The notes beneath the pieces were generated by a model that did not search any database, was not told where the DNA came from, and saw nothing but the letters and a program-made list of their open reading frames with translations. The position numbers and the translations under genes are program-made. A DNA stretch of 12,493 nt from Haplosporangium gracile (lineage: Eukaryota > Mortierellomycota > Mortierellomycetes > Mortierellales > Mortierellaceae): the NCBI GenBank assembly GCA_015499985.1, contig JAAAUF010000866.1, forward strand, positions 5,131 through 17,623, in the 5' to 3' direction. Of the stretch, positions 1 through 8,400 are shown in pieces (position 1 is the stretch's first letter; each line of letters opens with the position of its first letter).

Positions 1-23
1 AAAAAAAAAAAAAAAAAAAAAAA
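1..23. repeat. poly-A tract at window edge
   Basis: The window opens with 23 consecutive A residues. It may continue outside the window, so its full length is unknown. It could be an ordinary homopolymer of the intergenic DNA or lie next to a contig end. Confidence 0.8.
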
Positions 24-187
24 GTGATGCTGAGATGAAAGAGATTCGAGAGCACGATCTATAGTGTAAGAAGGTAAGAATGATGGTTCGAATGCGGAAA
101 ATGCAGTAGAAGGGGATGAGAGGTTAATGTGCAGGAAAAAGAGTGTATGAGATGGCTGGATAAGCTGCCACCCCTCTCCTAGTCGAG

Positions 188-199
188 CCTCAGCTGAGG
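188..199. repeat. perfect 12-bp palindrome
   Basis: CCTCAGCTGAGG reads the same on both strands and has no spacer. It sits in non-coding DNA about 150 bases from a second, larger inverted repeat. A palindrome this short can arise by chance or be a protein-binding site; nothing else in the sequence decides between these. Confidence 0.75.
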
Positions 200-238
200 T
201 ACAGGGAGGGATTGATAGTGAATAAAGACTTGTTTGAT

Positions 239-268
239 CTTTCTTTTTCTTTTCTTTTCTTTTCTTTT
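239..268 (+). repeat. (CTTTT)n pyrimidine microsatellite
   Basis: About five tandem CTTTT-type units form a 30-base all-pyrimidine run on the plus strand. It is a simple-sequence repeat in non-coding DNA. Confidence 0.8.
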
Positions 269-346
269 GCGAGAGAGCGGATCATTGGGAGGTTAATTTC
301 AATTAATGCAGGAAATAGAACTGCTTTCAGGCACAACCTCGCTCGG

Positions 347-373
347 ACAGGCTCAGTATAATACTCAGCCTGT
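347..373. repeat. imperfect inverted repeat, 13-bp arms
   Basis: The arms 347-359 and 361-373 are complementary except at one internal position (C opposite C) and are separated by a single A. The strand could fold into a long hairpin with almost no loop, or form a cruciform. No open reading frame with recognisable content covers it. Confidence 0.75.
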
Positions 374-592
374 GTTAAACTCTCTCCGTGCGTCATCTCC
401 ATAGGCATGCACGCTAACGGCTCGATTTTATTTTATTTTTTCTCATTGTTTAGGGTTAGCAAGTGAAAAGATACTTGATGCAAGGGAAAAGGTAATAACT
501 TGACAGCCGCGAAAGAAAAGCAAGGGTGAGATGGCTGCCGTCTTACTGGCTTATCTACTCAAACAGGCCTGATCGAAAAAAAGAGCTCGCTG

Positions 593-1234
593 TCAAGGTA
601 CCCAGCCCACAACTTGTCCAATCCTTGAACCAAGCCAAAGAACGCTCTCAACATAGCTGATGGGTGGCCTCTTGACCCGGTTGCGAACAGTATGAGAAGC
701 CGCTCGATAGTGACGCCACTTCTTCTTTGGGCCCGTGCTCGTCAACTGCCCCATCACGCTTATAATATCGTACAGATCAAAGGCAATAGAGTCTTCGAGA
801 CGAAAATTCTCCAGCTCCTGACAGTCTCAGGGTTCTCCCAGCTGCACAGCCATCGTGATGAGATCTCCAGGGGTGTCATGATACCGCACGAAAAGCATCT
901 TCAGTTTGAGGCCACGGATCAGTACCTGAGGAGTACTATAGTCATCGAGTCGATCAAAGGCCACGGCATCCAGAAGTCCCATGCTTGAAGCGTGCTCCAA
1001 TATCGCAGACACCGAGTCACCCTCGAGTCGTGTTCCTGTCAACCTGATTTTGGCCAATCCCATCACGGAAGAGCGTCTGAGCAGCAAGGCAAGCTGGCGG
1101 TCGTCTACCGTTCTGGAGGATTCAACTTGCAAGGTTTGGAGGCTGTGACAGTGGCTGCGCAAGATCAAAACAAGTCGGTTCAGATTGAAGCGCTGTTGGA
1201 GATTTATCTCGAGCGTCTCCAGCAAGACATAAAG
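593..1234 (-). pseudogene. C-terminal fragment of an F-box/LRR (RNI-like) protein
   Basis: On the minus strand an open frame runs from 1234 to a TGA at 827-829 and continues in the same frame to a TGA at 593-595. The first part has leucine-spaced repeats such as SLQTLQVESS, AKIRLTGTRLEGDSVSAIL and LKLKMLFVRYHD, resembling the C-terminal repeats of the large fungal F-box/LRR families. After the stop the frame still reads CQELENFRLED, which looks like a further repeat. There is no in-frame ATG near the start of the open frame; a TAG lies directly upstream (1235-1237), which could also be a 3' splice site. No F-box is visible. It probably is a truncated relic with a nonsense mutation. A spliced gene whose last exon stops at 827 is the main alternative. 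Family assignment is by recognition of repeat style only. Confidence 0.5.
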
Positions 1235-1422
1235 CTACAACAAGTGCTACTATCCATCCTCTCCATTAGTTTTAGGAAACGAAGCGCTTAGAGGCATTAA
1301 CGCCGCTGGGACACGCTGTTCAGTTCAATTACCATTTCTTAGGGCCGCAGCCTCCTAACCGCAGTTGTAGACGCGCATGCCTCTTTGCTATTAGGCTATA
1401 GACATGTATGTTTTGAAGTACA

Positions 1423-1430
1423 TATAAAAA
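1423..1430 (+). promoter_or_regulatory. TATA box of the decayed F-box gene
   Basis: TATAAAAA lies about 135 bases before the first recognisable F-box residues at 1563. It is followed by an A/T- and pyrimidine-rich leader (about 1465-1550) like that of the next F-box copy. The placement fits a TATA-driven promoter that has outlived its coding sequence. Whether it is still transcribed cannot be told. Confidence 0.5.
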
Positions 1431-1562
1431 GGGACGATAGACGAAATAAAAAGGAGTGACCGCACACATTTTCACGTTTTCTTTTTTTTCATCCCAAATC
1501 TCTTTGGTCGCTCAATCTTCTATTCGCCACATCTTCCTTAACAACAACAAGAGAGGAGAGCG

Positions 1563-2997
1563 CATCCACTCGAGTTGCCCGAGATCCTGCTCTGGGTCCA
1601 GATCCCCTGCATGACGACCACCGTATCCAGCCAAAAGCCCTTGTTCCTTCCGCCCTCGTCTCCAAGCTCTGATACAACGCCCTGTCGCCCCTCCTCTGGT
1701 ACTTTCACGATATCGAAGTTGTCAACGATGACATGCCTGAAAGCACCATCGCCCACTTTAGTATCTGCATCTGGATCCTTCGAGTAACGCTTCGACAGGT
1801 GTGGCCGTTCTAGTGTACCCAGCTGAAGAAGCTGGTCTTGCGCAGAGATGTCGATGAACTGTACGATTTTAGGGGCTACTTTTATGGTGACACCGTCTTT
1901 GAGTTTGAGAGAGATAGTTCGATCAAATTTGAATTTGAAGATATTGGATTGGATAGGTCCTCCTGTACAAACTACGACCCTTGACGCGAATGACTTTGGT
2001 CAGTTGAAACAGTTCGAGAATTTAACACTCAGCTATTGGGATTCTGTTGGTGGTGAGTTGGGGCGGGTTCTGCAAGCTGTTGCGAGGTCGTTGAGAAGGT
2101 TGCAGATCAGATATGTTATTGGCGACCAAAGCGACGATTACGTTTACTTGACTCGAGATATGCCTCCATGTACGGAAGAAGAAGTCTGTTTTTACACAAG
2201 CTCGAGTCGTTTAGACTCACCACCAGTGCTTCAAACAAGTGCCTCAGAATCATCAGGTGCTGCCCCAACCTTACTACCTTCAACACATTCATTAGTTGGG
2301 GATTCAGTGAGGATGCAAGGCAGTTGCCCAAGGACCTTTGCGACTTTTGCCCCAAGTTGACAACACTTGCCCTTGAACAGGATGGAGAAGAAACATCGGA
2401 TCTCATCGTAGCTTTCTGCTCTATCGGCAACACGCACTCGAGAATCAAGGTCACGATGAGTGGAGTTAACGTGGACACAGGCTCGGCGATTTCCCTCTAC
2501 GCTGCGACGTTGAAGAATGTGATTATTGTCAACTCGATCGACAGTCGGAGTTGATCGGGCTGTCCTGGGCTTAAAAGTTACCATTACATCTCGCGCGACT
2601 TGCAGATACATGCATTCTCGTCGAGGCATGGAACTGTCGTAAGCTGGAAATTTTCGAGGTGGACATTCCTATGCAGCCTGATGTCATTCGATACGACAGC
2701 AGCGGTAACGAGGTGGAGAAAGAGGAGAAGGAGGAAGGGTATCCTATCGATTGTGTTAGTCAAGCCATGGACCGTTGGTGTTATCATCCACAGGCCTCAT
2801 TTGCGTCTCACAAAAAGGGGTCGGTTCAAAGTGTACCATGTATGTTTTTAGAGGAGCTGCTGTGACGTTTTCAGGGACTGACGAGTGTGCAGATTGTGGT
2901 TGTTAGTGGACGAGTGTTTACGCAGTCTGATGATCCTAGTAGTGCCGTTGATCTCAGGATCCGGGCTTGCTTCCTCGACGCCGTCGAGGAAGACTGA
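1563..2997 (+). pseudogene. decayed full-length F-box/LRR gene
   Basis: Recognisable pieces occur in order but in changing frames. The F-box opening HPLELPEILLWV (from 1563, frame 3) is followed by its second half KALVPSALVSK, a stop, then YNALSPLLW (frame 2). LRR segments follow: LNLKILDWIGP and FENLTLSYW (frame 3, to about 2165), CPNLTTFNTF and CPKLTTLALEQ (frame 2, to 2554), CRKLEIFEVDIPMQPDV (frame 1, about 2600-2785), HLRLTKRGRFKVYHV (frame 2) and a C terminus ending LDAVEED (frame 1, stop 2995-2997). In-frame stops interrupt at 1670-1672 (TGA), 1811-1813 (TAG) and 2863-2865 (TGA). No ATG precedes the F-box in frame; a TAA at 1539-1541 closes that frame upstream. An intact member would be a substrate receptor of an SCF ubiquitin ligase; this copy cannot encode one. 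Frame-change positions are approximate. Confidence 0.75.
2970..2992 (+). repeat. hairpin with 10-bp perfect stem
   Basis: CTTCCTCGAC and GTCGAGGAAG are perfect inverted repeats around a 3-base GCC loop, followed shortly by a run of A. The stem lies inside the C-terminal codons of the decayed F-box gene (LDAVEED), so it may be a by-product of coding sequence. Confidence 0.7.
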
Positions 2998-3002
2998 AAA
3001 AA

Positions 3003-3008
3003 AATAAA
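3003..3008 (+). terminator. AATAAA polyadenylation signal
   Basis: A canonical AATAAA begins six bases after the terminal TGA (2995-2997) of the decayed F-box gene, within an A-rich run. Position and strand fit a fungal 3'-end signal for that gene. The distance to the stop is short, so it may be only part of the signal. Confidence 0.4.
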
Positions 3009-3059
3009 TGAGCGAAAGACATGTCCAATCATGCCGTGGCTCTCAATCTTTCCTGTGTC

Positions 3060-3298
3060 TCTGCTGCCACGTCACTATTATACTCTTCTCCAGCACAGAT
3101 ATCCATACTTTCGCCCCCTCAGCCCTTCCCTTCTTCGCAACTCATTGACCACTTCTTCTCACCTGCTCTATTGCCATCTCACATCCATCACACTCTCACT
3201 TCCTTCTCTCCATTCTCACATTCGTACCTTACAGTTCACACTCATCGCTCGCTCCTTATCCTCTTCTCCGACCTTTATCAAGCACAGCCCAAAAAAAA
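3060..3298 (+). promoter_or_regulatory. C/T-rich leader and core promoter of the second F-box copy
   Basis: This stretch is dominated by C and T on the plus strand and contains no ATG until the one at 3299, which follows a run of nine A residues, a favourable context. A weak TATA-like TATTATAC lies at 3076-3083. The absence of upstream ATG codons and the A-rich context make 3299 the likely ancestral start, rather than the ATG at 3031, which would add a leader-like, low-complexity N terminus. Confidence 0.45.
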
Positions 3299-5085
3299 AT
3301 GCACAGGTCCCAAAGAAATCCCCTCGACGTCTCCTCCGTGTCGGCTACCACCTCCCTCTCTGGAAACTCGTCAGCCAACAGCCCAAACAACAACTTCGAC
3401 CACAACAACATTATCAACTGCATCAACAACAACAGAACGAGTCCTCAACCGTCCACACCTACGCCTTCCACCCACAAGACCTCCGTTCCTGTCTCCAAGT
3501 CTCAAAACACTGGCACCAAGTCCTCCTCCCCTTTCTCTGGGAGCTATACATCTACCCGGCCATGGACAACGTCCCCTCAAGTCGTATCAATTATATCGCC
3601 CATCATATTCACAGCCTACGACTCCAGGACGATGCCTTTGACCCTCGGTTTACCGGGCTGGAGTATGTCAACCAGTTGAAGGAATTGGCTATCCCGCAGC
3701 AAAGTTGGAACCAGTACGAGTTTGAGAATACGTTTGGAGTGCAGTTGCAGAAACGATTGGTGAGGACGAATGGAGAGGGGTTGAGAGCGCTGGTGTAGCA
3801 TGGGTATGGGATTGCGTTCCAGCCAGCTTATTTTGATATGTGTGATTTTGTAGGGTTCAAGCAGTTGAGATTTTTGCAGCTAAATAATTGGTTTGGTGGG
3901 GAGGGGTTGTTGGCGAGGGTGCTGGATAGTGTCGCGGGGACGGTGGAGGTTCTGCAGTTGTATCAGATTTTGGATGTTCTTCCGGATGCCTTCAATATGG
4001 ACGACCATGCTGACGATGCAATATCGCTTTGGACGGCCATGACGTCGGATGAACCAAAGGGACCACGACAACTGCGACGACTGATGATGCCCAAAGTCGT
4101 GACGCTAAAGTTCACGGTCGAGAAGAAAAGGAATGAAGGACTGACAGAGCTGGTTGGCTGTTGTCCTAACCTCCAACGGCTGTCTTTCATCCCTAGCTGT
4201 GAAGCTGACACTGTCCAGGTTGCCAAAGATATTGAGGAATTTGGACTCAGGAACTTGCAGTCGCTGACAGTCAAGAACGATGAGGCGCGCGACTTGGATG
4301 GCGTTCAGTGTGCGACGTTGTTGCATAGCTGCATGGAGACTTCCAAAGAACCCACCGCATTAATAAAGTCAACAACTGCGACAAGACATGGACGCAGAGG
4401 ATTGGAGAAGATAAACATCAAACCAGAGGCATTCGAGAACGAACCTCGTCTTGTTTCCAGAATCGTCCTTCACGCCGACACCCTACGGTCCCTAAAACTG
4501 ACCCTCTGCGGCGCGCTTCAAATCATGTCCGCAAATTTCTTGCCCCAGATCCTCTACCAATGTCACAACCTCGAGGTGTTCGGCGTCAAGATCGAAACGA
4601 TCCAGTTTGATTTCTTCAGGGCTCTTGGTTCCTCGTCCGGACCCTGGGCTTTTCGTCGGCTGCGCAAGTTTATTTTCTCGGCTGTTGAATTTCCCATCCC
4701 CGAGCTGGAGAAGGACGAGGAAAATGATGGAGAGGGTGAGGGTGGAATAGATGCGTTGTCAGTGGGAAGAAATTGGTTCAGGAGCTGGAGAAACAAGATG
4801 AACACGACGACCAACAAGGCCATGGATGCACTGACGAATGTCGAATCTATCTCGTCGACACACCCGGTAATGGGCTGGTACAAGCACACGTCTGCAGCCA
4901 CCCAGCTCGGTCGTCGGTCGCAGGCCTTTGAGACCATATTATTGCGGAGAGTGTTCAGAATGCTTAATAGCCAGAACCTGAAGAAGTTGGAGTTGTTGGT
5001 CTGGAATGGCGTCCCCTATGAGCGGTCCAGAGTCCCTGCTACTGTCCCTGTTGTCAAGGTCCGTCTTGGTGACTATCACCATTAG
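3299..5085 (+). pseudogene. F-box/LRR gene with frameshift and nonsense mutation
   Basis: The probable start at 3299 reads MHRSQRNPLDV in frame 2, but the rest of the F-box (LLRVGYHLPLWKLV, then DLRSCLQVSKHWHQVLLPFLW) is in frame 1, so about one base seems lost near 3331. The F-box is split by a Q-rich insertion (about 3373-3450). Frame 1 then runs through LRR-type sequence to a single TAG at 3796-3798 and resumes unchanged (HGYGIAF, FKQLRFLQLNNWFGG) to the stop at 5083-5085. The stop aligns with the Trp of KILDW in the neighbouring decayed copy, so TGG to TAG is the simplest history. A 39-nt GT-AG segment (3760-3798) ends exactly on the TAG and could be read as a tiny in-frame intron, but this is shorter than normal spliceosomal introns and would remove family-like residues. 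An intact product would be an SCF substrate receptor. Confidence 0.65.
3838..5085 (+). CDS. intact 415-codon LRR part of the broken F-box gene
   Basis: This is the longest uninterrupted reading frame of the broken copy, from the first Met after the TAG to the stop; the open frame itself begins at 3799. It holds leucine-spaced repeats (QLRFLQLNNW, VEVLQLYQIL, CCPNLQRLSF, NLQSLTVKN, TLRSLKLTLCG, CHNLEVFGVK, NLKKLELLVW), an acidic insert near residues 290-305 (KDEENDGEGEGG) and a short C terminus ending LGDYHH. There is no F-box. No frameshift is visible over 1.2 kb, so the loss is recent, or the protein is still made by readthrough, by splicing of the 39-nt segment, or from an internal start. 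An automated annotation may join it to upstream sequence. As a stand-alone gene it has no obvious promoter. Confidence 0.5.
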   Translation: MCDFVGFKQLRFLQLNNWFGGEGLLARVLDSVAGTVEVLQLYQILDVLPDAFNMDDHADDAISLWTAMTSDEPKGPRQLRRLMMPKVVTLKFTVEKKRNEGLTELVGCCPNLQRLSFIPSCEADTVQVAKDIEEFGLRNLQSLTVKNDEARDLDGVQCATLLHSCMETSKEPTALIKSTTATRHGRRGLEKINIKPEAFENEPRLVSRIVLHADTLRSLKLTLCGALQIMSANFLPQILYQCHNLEVFGVKIETIQFDFFRALGSSSGPWAFRRLRKFIFSAVEFPIPELEKDEENDGEGEGGIDALSVGRNWFRSWRNKMNTTTNKAMDALTNVESISSTHPVMGWYKHTSAATQLGRRSQAFETILLRRVFRMLNSQNLKKLELLVWNGVPYERSRVPATVPVVKVRLGDYHH

Positions 5086-5165
5086 CGAAATGGCAGTGGT
5101 AATTAAATAGACAAACAAGGCGCATGTTGATTGAAAGATAGAAATTATTACTTTTTTTTTTTGTT

Positions 5166-5216
5166 GGTGTGTGAGTGCGTGTTTGTGAATGTGTGTGTGC
5201 GTGTGTGCGTGTGTGC
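5166..5216 (+). repeat. TG/GTGCG-rich microsatellite
   Basis: An imperfect (TG)n repeat with interspersed GC steps follows a T10 run that begins near 5152. It is a simple-sequence repeat in the 3' spacer; alternating purine-pyrimidine DNA of this kind can adopt Z-form, but no function is indicated. Confidence 0.75.
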
Positions 5217-5349
5217 TACTTGTCTGCTAAAATCTTTTTCATGCATATTCCAGTTTTTGTTTTTGTCGTTACCAAAAATTTCATAAGCCCTATTTCATAT
5301 CCCATTGATTCCTACAGCCATAAAAAAATATAACGAAGGCCCTGCTCCT

Positions 5350-5379
5350 GTCCACCCTATGTCCACCCCGGCGTCCACC
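5350..5379 (+). repeat. three spaced GTCCACC direct repeats
   Basis: GTCCACC begins at 5350, 5361 and 5373, spacings of 11 and 12 bases, about one helical turn. They lie in the presumed 3' untranslated region of the SDR gene, where the transcript reads GGTGGAC three times. Confidence 0.7.
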
Positions 5380-5405
5380 AATAGTCTCTAAGAAATCCTC
5401 CTTCT

Positions 5406-8400
5406 CTAGTCCCGAGGCCAGATACCCAAGTTCTGGAAATCAGAAATAATTTCCCTCAGACTCTGCTCTGTCAGTTTAGGGTGCTCGTACTTAAACCCCG
5501 TCGAGTTCGTGATCTGAGATCCGTCGAGGGAGAGCGAATTCTTGGCCAGAAGATCTGCATCGAGGTAAGGGGTCAGGGGAGAGGTCTTGATGTTCTGGTC
5601 CTTGAGGATCTCGGCCCATGGTCCAAGGTGCATGTCGTTTGTTTCCTCTGCTGTTTCCTTCTGTCCATACTATTTGAGGGATAGCGGGTGTGAGTTGTTA
5701 GTGAACGGAAAAGGTTGTTGGTGTCGTTGTTTTCTTGACGGTGATGCTGATTGCGTGTGTGGGACTGAACGAGAGACAACGTTGACTAAGCAAACTTACG
5801 GTCAGCATGGCTGCTTCAGAGAAGATAGTTCCTTTGAATCCCGTCTCGATTCCAAAGACACCTCTGATATGTGCATTCACAGCCTCTTGGTCTAATTAAG
5901 CAGGCAACAAGTCATGTTAGTTAAACGGTGTAAGAATGGATGGCTCGCTTCTCTTCTGGTTCAAATAAAAGTGTGTCTCTAGCTTACCAGTGTCGTTTTG
6001 GTCGGCAAGGTTGAAGGTGACGGGAGACCCGGGCTGGGCATTGTCGGAAGAGACATACCAGTTGGCGGAATGCCACACGGCCGAGACGACATCCTGCACA
6101 TGGACCGTGTTCAGCTTCAGGTCTCCTGTCCATAAGAACTCCATCTTGCTCTTTTTGTGCTTGTACACTCGACCACAGATCAATCGAGGCGCTATGTTTT
6201 TTTTGGTGAAATTAAAGGGTAGAGGAAGGCGTTAGTCTATGGACGTGCGAGAAGGGTGTAGAATTAACCCCCTCACTGGCTTGTGCGGGTTGGGGACGGA
6301 AGCAAACCGTTTGCCATTCGTGCGTGTGAGTAACAAAAGGTCAAAGCCAACCCCTGAAAAGAAAAAAGTAGGGGTGGTTTCTCGTTCTTGCAACAATCGA
6401 CCCGCTTTCCCCCTTCCTTGTGGTATGAAAAAGACTTACTGAGACCAGTCATTGCTCCAATGCCATAGACAACCGCAGGACGGAGGATCACAAGGTTCAG
6501 TCTAAATTAACAAAAAAAAAACAATTCATGCAAAAAAGCGAAGGTTAGAACACGACAACAACTACAGCACATCGGAGAAACAAAAAAAAGATAAAAAAAA
6601 AACAAAGGAGATGGCGTACCCAGGCATGTTCTGGAGCTCATTGTCGACCTTCAGCTTGTACTTGGCCAGATCGTTCCAGGGTTGTGTCTCCGACGTCTCC
6701 TTGCTTGGCGCCTATTTGTTATTTGTTGTCAATGTTGCCATGCGGTTAGAGACCTTAAACAATATGGGATCGTAAGGAAGACAAGGAAGATAAATTGACA
6801 TTAGCAGGAAGTAATAAAGAGTACTTACATCGCCGCTCTTGTAGACGTCAGCCGTGGATAACTGGACAAAGACCTTGCAGCCCTTCTTGACTGCCTGCTT
6901 CGCACAGTTGATTGACAGCTTGTACACACGTTCGTCATACAACTATTCAGAGAGTAGAGAAAGAAGTGTGATAGATGTGAGAAAAACACTCAATTGGAGT
7001 ACGCGTGGCAGGGGTGAACAAGGAGGGACATGAAAAGAAGTAGGGGAGACATGTGCATGCCATGCAAGAAAAAACGAAGAAAGGGTTGTTAGGGGGTTGG
7101 AGGACGAGGAGAGTTGGAGTATGTGCGTGCGCACTCCGCTTTGACAGAATTGCGAATTTGTTAAAAGAGAGAAAAAAAACAACTTTGGATTGTGCGTATT
7201 GTCGAAAGAACGCAACAAGGAAAGAGAAAGAAAAAAGAGTCGTAAGGGTTTTGTTGTCTTCGTTTTGTTTTCCTTTGGAGGATGGAATCAAGGGGAAAGG
7301 GGGCTGTTGCTGTTGTTGCTTGTCGGCGTGTGCGTAGAATGGTGATAAGGGAATGTTACGGTTTGTGTACCCACACACACCAAATTGAATTTAAAGCACA
7401 ACCACCCGCGGGACAAATGGCATGGGCCACAACCACAGACCATGTCTGTCCCCCCACTCGCCCATTTTGCTCCTCTCGTGCACACGCTCATTTTCTCTGG
7501 TAGTCGTTTGTTCTCGTCGATTAGCAAGACTGTTGATGTGGTTATTTGCTGTTGCTGCTGTTATTGTCGCTGTTTGTTGTTGAGTGCTTGTTTGTTTGTT
7601 TGTTTGTTTTGTTTGCTGTCGGTTGTTGTTGTGCTGTTGTTGATTGCATTGGTGACACAATTGGGAGAGAAATGATTCCAACACCTCACACTCATTTTAT
7701 GCAGCCAATTGGCCCTAAATACAAACCAAGCAGAACTCATTCATCCTATCCCTTTCCCATTCTCCTCCTTCCCCCCTTTTTTTCAACCATGCTGAATGAT
7801 GCTTGCTGCCTGCTGCTGCTTGCTTGCGATAGAACCATCCATCCATGGCCAGCCTGTCTATCATCTATGATCCACCATCCTCCTCCTCCTTCTCCCCCTC
7901 CCTTTTCCCTTTTCCCTTCCTATCATCCCCTACCCCCTTGTCCCTTCCAACCAACCCATCCACCTGGTAGAAAAAATTGATTTCTGTTGTCTGTCTGTCC
8001 ACCTTTTTTTTTTTCCTTCTTCCTTTCTTGGTGAACCCCTTCCCCACCCTTACTTGAAATTATTCCCATCCAATGATGTTGTCCCAGATCTGGACTTTTT
8101 TCTCCTGAGCTGACAGAACTGAACTGGACTCTATTTTTTTTTTTTGCATGCAATGCTGTCCTTTTTTTTTTATTTCTTTCCGCTCTTCCCGCTGTACCCG
8201 CAGATAGACAGATAGACAGACCTTCCTTTTCGCTAATCCGATCTTCGTTAAGAGATTACTTATCCCCTCTTCCCTCTGCACCACTCTGTCACTCTTTTTT
8301 TGTCCTTTCTCTTCCCCTCCCTGTCATTCCCTTCTTCACACTCTTGAGGCGCCATCCAATCCAATCGAAATTCCAAATTGTCACCGCATTGCAGGCCGTG

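Larger units (their letters stand above)
24..592. other. non-coding stretch, left flank
   Basis: I find no convincing gene here. The only sizeable open frame (190-408, minus strand) has no recognisable domain, and its C-terminal half reads through a CTTTT repeat. The stretch holds a perfect 12-bp palindrome, an imperfect 13-bp inverted repeat and a pyrimidine microsatellite, listed separately. Confidence 0.55.
5086..5405. other. spacer between convergent 3' ends
   Basis: These 320 bases separate the plus-strand F-box copy from the minus-strand SDR gene, so both transcripts should end here. I see no canonical AATAAA on the minus strand; AATTAAAT lies just after the F-box stop on the plus strand. 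The stretch also holds a TG-rich microsatellite and three GTCCACC repeats. Confidence 0.6.

Noticed and set aside
84..94. GGTTCGAATGC resembling a tRNA B box
   Set aside because: No A box or cloverleaf can be drawn from the surrounding 80 bases.
450..459. TTAGGGTTAG as a telomere-type repeat
   Set aside because: Only about one and a half units are present, too little to be more than chance.
2840..2874. 35-nt GTATGT...TTTTCAG segment as an intron in the decayed F-box gene
   Set aside because: It is too short for a normal spliceosomal intron, its removal shifts the frame, and the unspliced frame 1 continues straight into the C terminus after a single TGA.
2970..3008. Hairpin followed by an A-run as a bacterial-type terminator
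   Set aside because: The setting is eukaryotic, the tail after the stem on the plus strand is A rather than T, and the stem is explained by C-terminal codons of the F-box relic.
3031..3298. N-terminal extension of the second F-box copy from the ATG at 3031
   Set aside because: The translation is a low-complexity Ser/Leu/Pro/His product of a C/T-rich leader. The F-box begins after 3299, where an ATG with an A-rich context follows an ATG-free leader.
7546..7980. 144-codon plus-strand open frame inside SDR intron 2
   Set aside because: It consists of Leu, Cys, Val and Pro runs encoded by microsatellite DNA and lies entirely within a well-supported intron on the other strand.
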